This document shows positions 12,713 to 61,588 of a stretch of DNA of 64,000 nucleotides, in pieces. The notes below the pieces were generated by a model. That model had not been told where the DNA came from. It made no database searches and saw nothing but the letters and a program-made list of their open reading frames with translations. The first letter of the stretch is position 1. Every line of letters begins with the position of its first letter. Both the position numbers and the translations under genes were made by a program. The stretch is from Pelobates cultripes. Lineage: Eukaryota; Chordata; Amphibia; Anura; Pelobatidae. Location: contig OW240912.1 in NCBI GenBank assembly GCA_933207985.1, positions 254,802,518 to 254,866,517 of the forward strand, read 5' to 3'.

Positions 12713-14180
12713 AGTTGTGTTCAAAAGTTTGCATGCCTTTGGAGAACTGGTAATATATGTACCATTTGTAGGTTTTAACAAAATGGCTCAATCATAAAAC
12801 AAAACATGGCAACAAAGAAAAATTGAAATGATCCCTATTCAAAAGTCTGCATACCCTTCGTTCTTCATACTGTGTATTGTCACCTTTTAGCATCAATGAC
12901 ACCGTGTAGTCTTTTGTAATCGTTGTCTATGAGACCCGTAATTCTTGCAGGTGGTATAGCTGCCCATTCATCTTGGCATATGCTTCCAGGTCATGCAAAG
13001 TCTTTGGTGGTCTTGCATGAAACGCACGTTTGAGGTCTCCCCAGAGTGGCTCGATGATAATAAGGTAAGGAAACCGTTATGGACACTCCAGAACCTTCAC
13101 CTTTTCTGCTGTAACCGCTGGAGAGCTGACTTGGCATTGTGCTTAGGGTCATTGTCATGCTGGAAAGTCGAAGAGCGTCCCATGCTTAGCCTTCGTGCAG
13201 AAGAATGCAAACTGTCTGCCAGTATTTGCTGATAACATGCTGCATTCATGTTGACATCAATTTTCATAAGATTTCCCGTTCCTTTAGAGTTAATAACATC
13301 ACCAAAACATCAGTGAACCACAGTGGGGATGGTATTCTTTTACCTATAGGCCTTGTTGACCCTTCTCCAAACATAGCGCTTATGGCTGTGACCATAAAGC
13401 TCTATTTTAGTCTTGTCACTCCAAACTGCAGTGTACCAGAACCTGTGAGGAATGTCAAGGTGTTTTGTGTGGCATTGGCGCAGTAAAGGCTTCTTTCTGG
13501 CAACTCGACCATGCAGCTCATTTTTGTTCAAGTATCGTATTGTGCTCCTTGAAACAACCACACTTTTTTTTTTTTGTATATCGAACAATTCTTCTGGCAG
13601 TTGTGGCTGAAATCTTTCTTGGTCTAGCTAACCTTTTCTTGGAATCAAGAGATCCCTGAATTTTCCACTTCTTAATAAATGATTATTCATTACTGACTGG
13701 CATTTTCAAGGATTTGGATATGTTTTTATATTCTTTTCCATCTTTATAAAGCTCCATTACCTTGTTACGCAGGTATTTTGACAGTTCTTTTCTGCTTTTC
13801 TATGGCTTGGTATCTAGCCTACCCAGTGCATCCACATGGGCGCTAACAAACTCACTGAATATTTATACACAGACACTAATTGCAATTTAAATAGCCACAG
13901 GTGTGGGAAATTAACCTTTAATTGCCATTTTAACCTGTGTGTGCGTGTCACCTTGTGTGTCTGTAACAAGGCTAAACATTCAAGGTTATGTAAACTATTG
14001 ATCAAGGCCATTTGGGATGATTTAAAAAGGAGCCAAACAACAATGTGATATAAATGGCTTCATATGATCACTATCCTTCAATGTAATAATGTATTTATTT
14101 ATTTTTTGTATGATCAGTCAAATTTCCTAAATCAATGCCAAAATTTCACAATTTCTGCCAGGATATGCAAACTGTAGCTC
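12713..14180 (-). mobile_element. Tc1-like DNA transposon, degenerate, minus strand
   Basis: The minus-strand piece at 13340-13588 reads ELHGRVARKKPLLRQCHTKH and VWSDKTKIELYGHSHKRYVW, which are diagnostic of the middle of Tc1 transposases, including the VWSDKT catalytic-Asp block. The left end begins GTTCAAAAGTTTGCATGCC, typical of Tc1 terminal repeats, and a worn inverted match TTTGCATATCC lies near 14165. The coding region is split by frameshifts, so it is inactive. It lies just 3' of TAB3. Confidence 0.8.
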
Positions 14181-14511
14181 CTAAATTTTCTTTAGTAATT
14201 AGCGAGTAGAAATTCATGGACTGTCCAGGTTTGCAATAGCAAGTAGCATAGAAGTAGTGTAGATTTTAAGTATATATATGTGTGTGAAGGCTTTGCCTGG
14301 TGTTGTGGGACCTACTTGAGGGAATCCCCTCTTACCTACATTACCTTAGTGGTCTGACTTTCTGCATAGGATTACTTCCAGTTCACGCCTGTCGAGACTT
14401 CCAGGTCACGTTTCCTGATGTTCCTGTTCGCAGTCTTTTGGCGGTTCACGGTCTGTTTGATGCCTCCACTCGGCCCCACGATCTCGGGTAACAGCTAAAC
14501 CGTGAGTCATA

Positions 14512-14620
14512 ACAAAGAGGAGTTAGGCGCTCACTAAATAAACTAAAGGTGGGCAGCAGTGAACCAAGCAGGAATTCCCAATACCTGCTCACAGTAGTAA
14601 AACAGAAGAGACAAAAGTGG
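14512..14620. mobile_element. 109-bp insertion with a 16-bp target duplication
   Basis: TAAACCGTGAGTCATA occurs at 14496-14511 and again at 14621-14636, flanking 109 bp with no similarity to the surrounding element. A perfect direct repeat of this length fits target-primed retrotransposition of a short SINE-like sequence. I do not recognise the insert. Confidence 0.6.
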
Positions 14621-14879
14621 TAAACCGTGAGTCATACCTACATCTACATTCCGGTCGTGTCCCTCCTCCCCTCCCACGCCACTTGGGGTCTTATCTGGGA
14701 CCTGGAATGCATGTAGACTCACTGTAACTTTCTACTAAGACCACCCACGGTCTCCACGCTATGACACCTCAGGGAGCGTTTTATTTACATTGCCACGTTT
14801 TTTTCTCCCTCTGCATTCCGGCAGGTGAATGGGGATGGGGGGGGATAACACACACTGAAACCAAATAGAGCAATGCAGA

Positions 14880-14942
14880 GCTACATATTATTATTATTAA
14901 TGCCATTTATATAGCGCCAACAGATTCCGTAGCACTTTACAA
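14880..14942 (+). repeat. Dispersed short repeat with TATATAGCGCC core, copy 1
   Basis: An ATTATTATT tract followed by ATTTATATAGCGCCAACAG and GTAGCACTTTACAA. Two diverged relatives occur at about 58650-58700 and 32800-32850, all in the same orientation. It looks like the tail of a SINE or LINE family common in frogs (recollection, not checked). Confidence 0.5.
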
Positions 14943-14989
14943 TATTAGGAGGGGGGGGAATTTAACTATACATAGGACTATACATATCT

Positions 14990-15089
14990 GTAATATGCTG
15001 AGTATGATATGTTACATGCAGCGCAATATATATCCTTAACATACAGAGCAATATATATCTGTAAACGTGCTGAGCTATACATATATATG

Positions 15090-15138
<49 letters not shown>

Positions 15139-15475
15139 CATGCAGAGAAATATCTATCTGTAATATGCAAAGCAATATATATCTGCACCATGCAGAGCTA
15201 TATGTGTCTGTAACATACAGAGCAATATGTATCTGTAACATGCAGAGCCATATATATCTGTTATATGCAGAGCAATATATATCTATAACATGCAGGGCTA
15301 TATCTATGTAACATACAAAGCAATATGTATCTGTAAACATGCAAAGCTAGATATATCTAACATGCTGAGCGATATATATATATCGGTAACATGCAGAGAA
15401 ATATATACATACAGAGCAATGTATATCTGTACCATACAGAGCTATATATATCTATAACATACAGGGTATATATTT
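14990..15475. repeat. Minisatellite, ~22-24 bp unit, with an internal (AT)n tract
   Basis: About 20 imperfect copies of a unit like ACATGCAGAGCAATATATATCTGTA, interrupted by a pure (AT)n run at about 15095-15135. Long frames on both strands here are repeat artefacts. It sits inside the left part of the DIRS-like element. Confidence 0.8.
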
Positions 15476-16284
15476 AGGTGTCCTGTTCCATATTTAAATT
15501 CTATCCTATTCAAGTGTCAACTCAAGTATGACACAATCCTGGTCGTTAGGTTATTAATTTAGTATTGCTTGGCTAGCATATAGAGCGCAGAGCTGATTAT
15601 GATCCACCACTTACTGTTTTATGCTCAATTTTGCAGGTTCACAGTGGCTTTATAGAACAGTGTATGCTCTTCAGACCTCATTATTGCTTTCCAGTGAGTA
15701 AGGGGAGGAGGGGGGGGGGGGTTACTCATAGCACCTAGTGGGGAGTGCTTCGTTTTGTACAGATTATGACATACACTCCTTTTATTATCATTAGGTATAG
15801 GCCTCTCCTTCCACTATATACTTTGGGTGGAAGTCTCTGTTTCTGTGTTGGGATGTGACCAATTTCTGACGTAATTGACAGGCAAGTGGGTTACAGGTAC
15901 GTTTTGCCTATTTCCCCACAACATTCCCCTCCCCCCATGCTTTCAGTTAGTTGTTACTGGCTTATTCGGGATCTGGTCGACTACTAGTGGTAGACATTTC
16001 TTGCTTCTTTGCCTCGGTCACAGTGGACCCGCGAGATCAACACCCTTCCTCCACGCTTGAGGTATATTTGCCTCTTGGGCCAAATCATAGCCGCCTCTCA
16101 CAGTTGCATAGAGAGGGCCTTCCACAACGTTCGGTGGCTAACAAATCCCATCGCGCCAACGCATAGAGCCTCTCAAGCCACTTGGCATCTAGCAGAGCCT
16201 CACCTATCACCATACCTAGTAAATTGCTTCGCCACTTGGCACTGGATAGCCAGCCAGTAATCCAAGCTTTTCAGTTACTGATTT

Positions 16285-17295
16285 ATGTTTGATATTTCTT
16301 TTAGTATGTCTCAGATCCCTGAAGAAGCTTACAATGTATCCCTCCCCAGTACTCCTGTCAGGTCCATGTCACCTTCTTGGAAGGGCGACACCGGTAGCCC
16401 TACTTCTGTCAGGTCCTGGACCATTCTCCGTATCACTGCGGAACTTCGAAGACACAGTATCCCTTTCCCTGCCACAGCCAGGAAAGCAGAACTATTTAAA
16501 CTCATTCGGACAAGTACCAACAACTCAGGGGCTGGAGAAGGGACAAGTGGTCCCAGCAATTGAGATCTTCACGCCATGGTGGCCTCATTTGTGGCTTCCA
16601 TAGGGAGGGTCAATGATAGACTGGATAGGATCGAGGCTCGGAGCCTTCCTATATTATCTTCTGTGCCCTTAATTACTGGTCTACCCGGTTCGCCACTGTT
16701 GCAAACTGGTAATATACCGTCAAGTTCAGAATCCCATATCATAAACCCAGTCCTCATGGTTCCTGCCAATCTCAGGAAAGATATCCTGGAAGGCAAGGAT
16801 GTTAATCTTGTATCACTATGGATTGCCTCTCGTGATATAGTGGCGAATCGCAAATATGCTCACGGTGATATTTCTGTTGTGTTGAAGGCTAGGGACCCTA
16901 GACTAAGTAAGACATTATCTATCCCTGATTTTGTCATTGCTTTTGGGATTTATAGGGATGTCATATGCTCTGTACACCCACATAGATGAGAGGAACTAGA
17001 TCTCTACTTGCATAATCTGGTGGACTTTGGTAATCAATACGGTGGCTCGTCATTTTATGATTACCACTGGTCCTTTTCGGCTAAGGTGTCTGCAATTCTG
17101 GCTCAGTTCAACGTCAAAACTGACTGGAGCCGGATGGACACTGAGCTGTTTTGCAGGCACTTTGCACTAGCTGGTGTCTTTAGTCCGTCAATCTGTGCAT
17201 CCACCTTACATGCCTCGGACTATTGTCCCATCTTACCCAACTCCACCCCTATGACTTTCCCAGGGGCACACACAAGCTCTGACAAATCAGGCTAG
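16285..17295 (+). pseudogene. DIRS gag-like ORF, broken
   Basis: Frames at 16285-16563, 16576-16989 and 17008-17295 join as one relic. The first has a SAP-like helical stretch (RITAELRRHSIPFPATARKA). The later part has WIASRDIVANRKY, FGIYRDVICSVHPHR and SSFYDYHWSFSAKVSA with DWSRMD, which resemble DIRS-type gag proteins. Stop codons (for example just after HPHR) separate them. The family call is inference from the linked RT and recombinase. Confidence 0.6.
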
Positions 17296-17519
17296 GACAA
17301 GCTTGGCCGTATTGTTAATTTGGGTAAATCGTAGGTGTTTAATAATTTCATGTAGGTACTTGTGGTTATAATGCCTTCCGCTTGTTGCAAGTGTGTTCTC
17401 ACTGCTTTAGGGCTCATGCAAAGTCCATGTGTCCAAATAAAACTCTTGCTAAACCTTACCTGATCTCAGTGAATATTGGTTCGCTGGCTCGTGCTTTGGT
17501 CTTAAATGGAAAGGTCTGT

Positions 17520-18600
17520 ACAATTTTTTTTTTTTTACAAGACTCACTTTAGGGTCGAAAAGCAGCCCTAAATTTTTCGGCACGTTCGCTGAGAACTTGT
17601 GTTGGCTTCTATTGAACAAATGCAGGTGCCATACAGTGATACACTATATGGATGATTTTCTGTTTGTCGAAAATAATTCCTCTCCACCTAGTGATTTAAC
17701 CAAGGCCATTTCATTTTTTATTTTAAATATGATTTTTATTAATGTATTTGCAACGTATTTTCAACAAAAATAGGCAAGGGGTGGGGGTATGGGACTCGCA
17801 GGTCCCTGGAAACAACAACATAAAGTATTTGCTTTTGGGCTCGCAGGCCCCAATGAACGATGCGGACTCGCAGGTCCCACGCATTCCAAACAGCTAATAA
17901 TGAGTACCTTTGTCCCATGTGTTGCGCTCTTTTTCTTTTTTTATTTTTTTATTTATATTGATAATTTGTTACAGTTTTTATTGCATAACATGTGAATAGA
18001 TTGGTGGGAACTCGTAGGTTTTCGACCTGCTTTACATTATTAGGTCTTGTGAGGTGCCTAGATTCTCATGAGCAAGGCATAAAATAAGATACGAAGGTCC
18101 CTAGGTATCCTAGTCAGATGGGCCATTTCATTTTTTCATTCCTGGGGGTGCCGTTCTCTTCCAAGAAAACAGAAGGCACAGACACTTTGGTTAATTTTTT
18201 GGGTATCCTACTCGATTCTGTGGCCATGGAAGCCAGTATCCCTTTAGGTAAAATTGATAGCATCCTGCAGGTTATTGACAAATTCTTACAAGTGGGGACC
18301 TGCAATCGCAAGGAATTGCAATCTCTGTTGAGTTTGCTAAGTTTTTTATTTCGAGACTCCTTTGCCTACTCCCCAAATTGTCCAACTATTTTAGTCGTAT
18401 TTCCTTGGATTCCCAAGCTACGGCTGACCTACTTATGGCGCAAATTTCTGGTCCAATGGAATGGGAGGAGCATGTTTCTCCCACAGCTATCTATACACTC
18501 TCCAGTCATCTGGTCACATGCTGCAGCATCCACAGGTTTTGCAGCCATGTTTGGCGACAAGTGGCTCTGGAGTAGTTGGCCATAGGAGGTGCAGCTTATT
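17520..18600 (+). pseudogene. DIRS reverse transcriptase relic, split by an insertion
   Basis: GSKSSPKFFGTFAENLCW leads to YMDDFLFVENN at 17645-17659, the RT palm motif. After a ~400-bp insertion the frame resumes with FSFLGVPFSSKKTEG and NFLGILLDS (18118 onward), then RKELQSLLSLLSFLFRDS. Several frames are needed to follow it, so it is a pseudogene. Confidence 0.75.
17722..18116. mobile_element. ~400-bp insertion inside the DIRS reverse transcriptase, duplicated target
   Basis: GCCATTTCATTTTTT occurs at about 17706 and again at about 18122, on either side of unrelated sequence, and the RT reading resumes only after the second copy. The insert contains four variants of CTCGCAGGTCCC. A long target duplication suggests target-primed retrotransposition of a short element. 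I do not recognise the family. Confidence 0.55.
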
Positions 18601-18963
18601 GAAAGGTTCTCCCACACCTCGGCCTTATTTGAGGTATACCCTATTGTAGCAGCAGCAGCTGTGGTATGGGGTCATTCATGGGCGGGTTGCTTGGTGCGTT
18701 GCTTTTCCGACAAGCTAGCTACCTGCTGTATTATTAACAAAGGGCGTTCCTCCTCACTAACTATAATGAGGTTCATTAGGGCACTGACATGGTTGGCAGC
18801 CTGTAATCACTTTTATCTGGTTTGTGGTCATGCTCCCGGGGTTTTTAATACTGCAGCTGACAAGTTGTCTCGCTTTGACTTCCAGGCCTTCAGAGAAACA
18901 CTACCCATGGCCTCAATGATAGCCACTGCCGCCCCTCCATTGCAGGAGCTAGTCATGGATTAG
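18589..18963 (+). pseudogene. DIRS RNase H domain
   Basis: This 124-residue open stretch has VAAAAVVWGHSWAG, CCIINKGRSSSLTIMRFIRA, LTWLAACNHFYL and HAPGVFNTAADKLSRFDF. The pattern of HAPGV.N.AAD.LSRF is the RNase H C-terminal signature in DIRS elements. It is the best-preserved frame of the element. Confidence 0.75.
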
Positions 18964-19059
18964 AAGAGTTATTGGATCATAGTCTCCTCTTGACCAACTT
19001 GGCCCTTTCGGAAAACATGCGGCTGTCTTATAATAGAGCTTTCTCATTGTAAAAAAAAT

Positions 19060-19975
19060 TCATGTTGCAACATAGCCTTGTTCAGTTGTTTGACATATCA
19101 TCTCTGGTAGCTTTCGCAACTTTTTGCCACCTTAGACTCAAATTGTCACATAACACTATCATGCTGTATTTAACCGGCATTCAGCACCATGTATATACAT
19201 TATTTCTAAACAACCCTTGTTTTTGGTCTTCATACCCAATTAAGACCATACTGAAAGGCATACATAAAGCCAGTAACACTACTCCACTTCAAAGGTTACC
19301 CATTCACAAACATATTTAAAGGGACACTCCAGGCACCCAGACTACTTCTGCCCATTGGAGTGGTCTGGGTGCCAACTCCCACTACCCTTAAACCTGCAAG
19401 TGTAATTATTGCAGTTTTTATAAGCTGCAATAATTACCTTTCAGGGTTAACGCCTCCTCTAGTGGCTGTCTTCCTGGTTTATAGCACAGGTTTTCACCAC
19501 GAATTCACCATACATAGTAACAGAATCTCACAAGAATGCCTTAAACTATCTTTTCTAGTTAAACATCAAAATACTATGTCCTATCCTTGCCCATTACAAA
19601 AACGAGTATGCCGTGTCAATCAGTTCAGATCACTTATCCCACTCTAAATAAATGGTGCCTGTTTAAGGTTCTGGATTCATATCTGCAAACACTACCACCT
19701 GTCAGATATCCCTCTGCTGGTCCTCCACGGGGCCATCCTGACTACCTCAAAGTTCATGCAGTATGTACGGGTGTTACTGACTAGACTAGGTTTGAACGCT
19801 AGTAAGTTTTCAGGACAGTCTTTCAGGATAGGGGCAGCTTCTACCGCATCTTGTCAGGACATGCCAGTTCATGTCATCAAGTCACTAGGGCGTTGGAAGT
19901 CATCCGCTTTCTTTCTGTACATACCTCAGCCTGTGCTAGAAATGAGGTCAGCTTTTGTTAAATTGTCATCTTGAG
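19060..19975 (+). pseudogene. DIRS tyrosine recombinase relic
   Basis: The 3' part reads SGQSFRIGAASTASCQDMPV followed by VIKSLGRWKSSAFFLYI, which matches the H/K-x-x-R and LGRW...Y boxes of tyrosine recombinases, with a Tyr as candidate nucleophile. Upstream, around 19062-19315, are the N-terminal helices. A TTAA MITE fragment (19316-19478) interrupts the ORF, and a frameshift near 19760-19785 breaks it again. Confidence 0.75.
19316..19478. mobile_element. TTAA-flanked MITE fragment, copy 2 (one end only)
   Basis: TTAAAGGGACACTCCAGGC and the following ~150 bp match the first part of the element at 9290, including the blocks AGTGGTCTGGGTGCC and GCAAGTGTAATTATTGCAG. The right end is missing. 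It is nested in the DIRS recombinase. Confidence 0.68.
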
Positions 19976-20425
19976 ATATATTCTTTGTATTATGTTTCCA
20001 TGTATGAATAAATATTATTTGGCAAGACACTTCTATTTTTGACCACTTTATTACGAGACTACCGCATACGTCGGTTTCGGCACACATCAACCGACCTATA
20101 TATAGGTTACATCAATACACAGCATACATTAAAATTACAATGGTTGCCCTGAACACAAATGTGAAGGCTTTGCCTGGAGTTGTGGGAGGGGCATGTGGGA
20201 CCTACTTAAGGGACTCACCCCTTACCTACATTACCTTAGTGCTTTGACGTTATGCATGCCCCACCCGCCACTCCCTTAACTCTTTTTCACTACTGGAGTG
20301 GGCCAACTTTATTACTGGCCTACCGCATATGTTGGTTTTGGCACACATCAACCGACTTTGTCCTAAATATAGGTTACATCAATAAACAGTATACATTAAC
20401 ATTACAATGGTTGCCCCGAACACAA

Positions 20426-20430
<5 letters not shown>

Positions 20431-20499
<69 letters not shown>

Positions 20500-20500
20500 G
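20431..20500. repeat. (TA)n(CA)n microsatellite
   Basis: A pure TA run of about 56 bp is followed by about 14 bp of CA. It lies at the right edge of the DIRS-like element. Confidence 0.9.
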
Positions 20501-20621
20501 TGTAAATATATAAATAAATATATTATACTTTATAGCAATGGATGTATCTCTATAGCACCATGATTTCTTAGCTCTTTACAAAAAACACTTCACGATGGCA
20601 TATGTGTTTGTATGTTTTGCT

Positions 20622-20627
20622 TTTATT
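20622..20627 (-). terminator. Candidate poly(A) signal of the CAP-Gly gene
   Basis: AATAAA on the minus strand about 112 nt after the stop codon. It would give a short 3' UTR ending near 20600, well clear of the DIRS-like element. Confidence 0.5.
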
Positions 20628-20738
20628 TTGTGTCCATTTTCAAAAAAGTTAATATTTCCAGTAGAGTACTGCTTTTCTGCAAACCATGTATGTCTGGACA
20701 TATTGTGTTCTCAACTTCTTGTGGTGTTTTCTCCATAT

Positions 20739-57434
<36,696 letters not shown>

Positions 57435-57479
57435 TGTCAAGTGACAATTCCAAATGTTCTGGGCCCTAAATATTCGTTA

Positions 57480-60400
57480 GTGCCAATGGTGATCTATAAA
57501 ATGGATGATGTCAGCAAGAGCTGGAAAAGAACTGAAAAACAAAAACATCCAAAGATGGAAAAAAATCGAAATATTCCATGTTCATTTTATTGACTCCTTA
57601 TACTTTAATGTAGCAATGTTTTATTAAGAATAATGTGAAAAATACATAAATACTGTTGTGTGTTCTACAATTGATTATTTGTCTTAATATGTCATTTTCT
57701 TATTTTATTATTTAAGGTGTAACCCTAATGTTTAACTGAAAGTAGCCCCTTTTAATTGATGTAGATATTTTTACACATATTTCATTTTAATATATAATGT
57801 AACCAAACTGATGTGAAATATTGAGGAACTCTACTTCTTGGTATTCCATAAAAAGCCTTGGCTCCTTCTCCTCAAACTATTAACTGGCTCAGAGTATTTC
57901 TCAGTTTTGCAGAGCTATTACCAATGGCAAGAAAGGGATGATACAGAGTTACATAAATGCATAGCAATATAGCCTGACTTAAGCCCATCAAGTCAAGTAA
58001 CCAAATCTTCTCACAAGAAAGCAGGACTTCAATGCCTTCCTCTGAGCTGCGACATCATGTGACAGAGTTTAATGTGAGTGCAGTAAACACCTCTAGTGAC
58101 AGTCACCAGAGGTGTTTTTAACCCTGCAAAATGAAAGATTGCAGTTTATATAAAACTGCAATGTTTTACATTGCAGGGTTAAAGGTAGGACCACAGCACC
58201 CAGCACAATTACTTTAATGATGGTACCTTTTTTTTTTTTTTTTAGTAACTATTTGTAAATAGCACTAATTGCAGTCTTATTAAGTAAAAGCAAGTACTGT
58301 CATATGGCTAGAATTAAAAACAAATGCGGATTTGTATTTAATTTATAAACAGACTGCAAATAACAGATACTGAAGTTAGAATAACACATAGTGGATAATG
58401 AAAAGGCAGAGTATTGCAAGATTTAGGGCTAAATAGTAACTCTACAATCCAGTTTAATTGGACAATTTCTGTGTTTTTCACTAGTCTGATTTTGTAGCAA
58501 ATTAAAATCAAAATATCAACATTTAGGCAAAGATTGCGTATTAGGGAAAATTCAGTGATAGTCATAGCTCAGGCATTTAAGCCTACACTTTGCATTTTGA
58601 ATTTCAACTCACTACAATTCAGAGAGAATCCTCCTAAGAATTTGGTTACTTATTATTATTATTGTCATTTATATAGCGCCTCCAGATTCTGTAGCGCTTA
58701 CTAAAATGTTCCAAGCCTTTAAGTGAATAGATCTAACTGTCATCATTCCAATCTGAGTAATGCTATGCTCCAAAAGGAGGTGTGGAATAAAAACGAAATT
58801 CAGCTCCTGTTGTAATTACTCCCTACAACATCAAGGGGTTTCAACAAGCTTGGCCGCAGCCGAACAGCACTTTCTAATCGATGTGAGAAAGTTGTTGAAT
58901 TTTTATGGTGCTATTAATGAAATGCATCCCTTAGGCTGTTACACCCCTAAATTGAAAAGCTTCAGAGGACTACATTAAATTTGATGAGGCATAATTTAGC
59001 ATGCCCCAGTTCCCCTGAAATAAGACAAACTACGTAGAGTTTCATTAGCTTCTTAACCTTGGCAGAAGTGTGACTTACTGATTGTTTCGGCCCTTGCATA
59101 ATGTTACTATAACAAGCAATTGCCATTGGTCACAGTGTGTGGATACAGTGAGTGCACTGATATACAATCTGTCATGCAGTAGTGCATATAATACCACTGT
59201 ATACAAATGAATATCTATAATTTATGTTGTATTAATAAAAAAAGCTATTTCATTTTATGGAGAACATCTATTTGAGAAATAGGTACCCAGTGTTGTTAAG
59301 CATTGCAAATTTAATTTAGCAAGCAAAAAGATATCAGACCAAGATAGCTTTGTGCATAATAATCATTAAACATTTTATCTAAAGTTTATTGAAACAGTTT
59401 CATCCATAAGAAAGGGTTTTGATAACAGGCTTGACCTGTTGCTTACTTCATCCTTATAGATGCAAATGAATTCAGGGCAAACGACCATATTTGTAGTATG
59501 TAAACAAACATGAAGGTGCAGTAGTATTATAATACATGCAGGCATAAGCTCTGTGGGGGCAGTGGGCTAATTAGATTTAAAACGAACACATGGGATATTA
59601 AACAGGAATGATCGAAGAAAAACATAAAAGAAAGGAAATATGAAGCTCCCATGCCGGGCTACACCAGCCAAATATAAAGAATAAAAAGCTATAGAGAAAT
59701 ATTTGTTGTAAAGAGAAAATGGCCACTACCATTTCACTGTATCCTATAAACAGCAGGATCCAGCAATTTGTATTCATTGCTACCATGTAGAATAGCTTTA
59801 GCATAAGGGCTAATGAATATGTTTTAAGTGAATTCCACATATTTTCAGCCATAAACACAAAAAGTGTAGAAAATGTGGCATAATTAGCACTTACTGCTGG
59901 GATAAGTGCCATTACTATTCTTCATTTCTGAAATATGCAGCAATGTGAATGAGATGGAAATACAATGCGTATTATGTGTTTCACACTACGAGAAAAGAAA
60001 CTAGGTAGAAGACATGCTCTGAATCCATGCACAATTAGTATAGTATTCTGCTCTAAAGCAAGACGTTTTCCATTGCCTTTCCCTAGCTAATCTTGGTCTA
60101 AATGATAGGTTATCAGTTTTCATATACATTCACCATAGAATTGTGAAGTGTTTTAACATTCATTTTGTAGACCAGCGCAGTAAGAAGGCTAGTTGCTGTT
60201 TTCACATTCTTTAGCTCTCAATTTTCTGTTCACGTATCCCTTATGAACCTCAAGCAGATTAAATATCTAAAAGGTCAATGAAACGTTGATGGCAAGGATG
60301 GGCTATCTGTGGTCATAAAACCACTGGTGGTCAGACATTTTCATTAGTCAGACAAATGCTCATTGAGAATGAAAAGACACAGGCACTTAAGCTTGTGACA

Positions 60401-60706
60401 TCACGTGCAGGAGTTGCAGCTGATTGGCAAACATTAGTGACAAATCAGGTAGCTGGGCAGATTAGCCATTTCTGGGCAGTTTTGCAAGTATCTAGTTAGG
60501 TGAGCAGTGAGGTAGCCAGGCAAGTTGTTACCTGACAGGGTAAAAGTAGGGGAGGGAAATAGGTGCAATATAGAGAGAAGGCACCAAATTAGAGCAACGT
60601 GATGGATTAACTTTTGAGCCAGCTGCTGGATCGAGTGAAGACGCCAGGAGGAGAAGAGTGGTACGCTGTTTGTGATATTTTACAGATGGCAGAGAAGATA
60701 GAGAGG
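57480..60706. other. 5' flank of the CAP-Gly gene, no gene seen
   Basis: AT-rich. It holds a partial palindromic MITE-like stretch (58060-58215: ACACCTCTAGTGAC...GTCACCAGAGGTG and a GCAGTTTATATAAAACTGC hairpin) and a TATATAGCGCC-type repeat (58650-58700). No exon, promoter box or CpG-rich stretch was recognised. Upstream exons or the TSS may be here. Confidence 0.4.
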
Positions 60707-60714
60707 GGTCCAAT

Positions 60715-61229
60715 CAGGGCCGGTGCAAGGATTTCTGCCACCCTAGGCAAAGATCCATTTTGCCGCCCCCTCATGTCACTCTCTCACTGACAGACACACA
60801 CTGGCAGACACACACAGACACACGTGCACTCACTCACTGACAGACACACATACACACAGACACTCACTGACATACATATACTCACTCACTGACAGACATA
60901 CACACAGGCAGATACTCACTGACATACATACACTGACAGACACACACACACTCACTGACAGACACACACACAGACACACTCTTCTGCTCCGGCATTCATT
61001 GGCAGAGCAGGCACCTGCCATCAGGGTAAGCAGGTGCCTACTCTGCCATAGCTATTTAAGGACAGTTTTTGGGGGGGGGAGAGAGTGGGCCTGAGATGGC
61101 CGTATGGCCACTACCTGGGCCCCATGTGACAAGGCCACTTCCTGGGCCCCCATTTTCGGATGCCTGGAGGATCTGCCTGGTGCTGAGGGGGGCGGCTCTA
61201 GGCGAATGCCTACGGTTGTGCCGGCCCTG
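60715..61229. mobile_element. hAT-type MITE with CAGGGCCGG termini
   Basis: It starts CAGGGCCGGTGCAAGGA and ends TTGTGCCGGCCCTG (inverted repeats). It is flanked by GGTCCAAT and TGTCCAAT (7/8 identical 8-bp duplication). The interior has a CTCACTGACAGACACACAC satellite. Confidence 0.75.
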
Positions 61230-61588
61230 TGTCCAATGCTTTATGCAATGAAAATCCAGAGCCCAGCATATCCAGAACCTTCAGTGCTCCTGTGGGAGCA
61301 GAAGCTTGATTTTTGAAGAATAGTACTTGCTTGTGCAGAAAAAAGTAGCTACACTGGCATGCAGGATGACAAAAGAGATTAAGAGAGATTTATAGGTATG
61401 GCATATGTTTTTGAGACAGAATGGAATTCCAGTTTTATAAGAATATATTGAATTAAATGAGGTTCTGAAGTTCTTTTGTAGATGTGGCTTGTAAAGTAGG
61501 CTTTGGTATCTTTTGGAATAAGTGTGGTGCCAAAAGATGTCCTGAACTATGAATTTCTCTCAAGGTTTAACAAATAACTTGGAACTCC

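Larger units (their letters stand above)
14285..20430 (+). mobile_element. DIRS-like tyrosine-recombinase retrotransposon, decayed and interrupted
   Basis: In order on the + strand: a gag-like region (16285-17290), a reverse transcriptase with YMDDF (17645-17659), an RNase H (18589-18963) and a tyrosine recombinase (19060-19975). The order RT-RNase H-YR without integrase or protease is the DIRS arrangement. Related sequence occurs at both ends (GAAGGCTTTGCCTGG at about 14287 and 20162), and a further direct repeat of about 120 bp (20040-20160 against 20305-20430) has the split-repeat look of DIRS termini. Insertions at 14512, 17.7-18.1 kb and 19316, and many stops, make it inactive. Confidence 0.82.

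Noticed and set aside
14978..15340. Frames on both strands with Tyr/Ile/Cys repeats
   Set aside because: ~22-24-bp minisatellite.
59598..59912. 104-residue hydrophobic frame on the minus strand
   Set aside because: No splice sites, no recognisable family, and composition fits AT-rich non-coding DNA.
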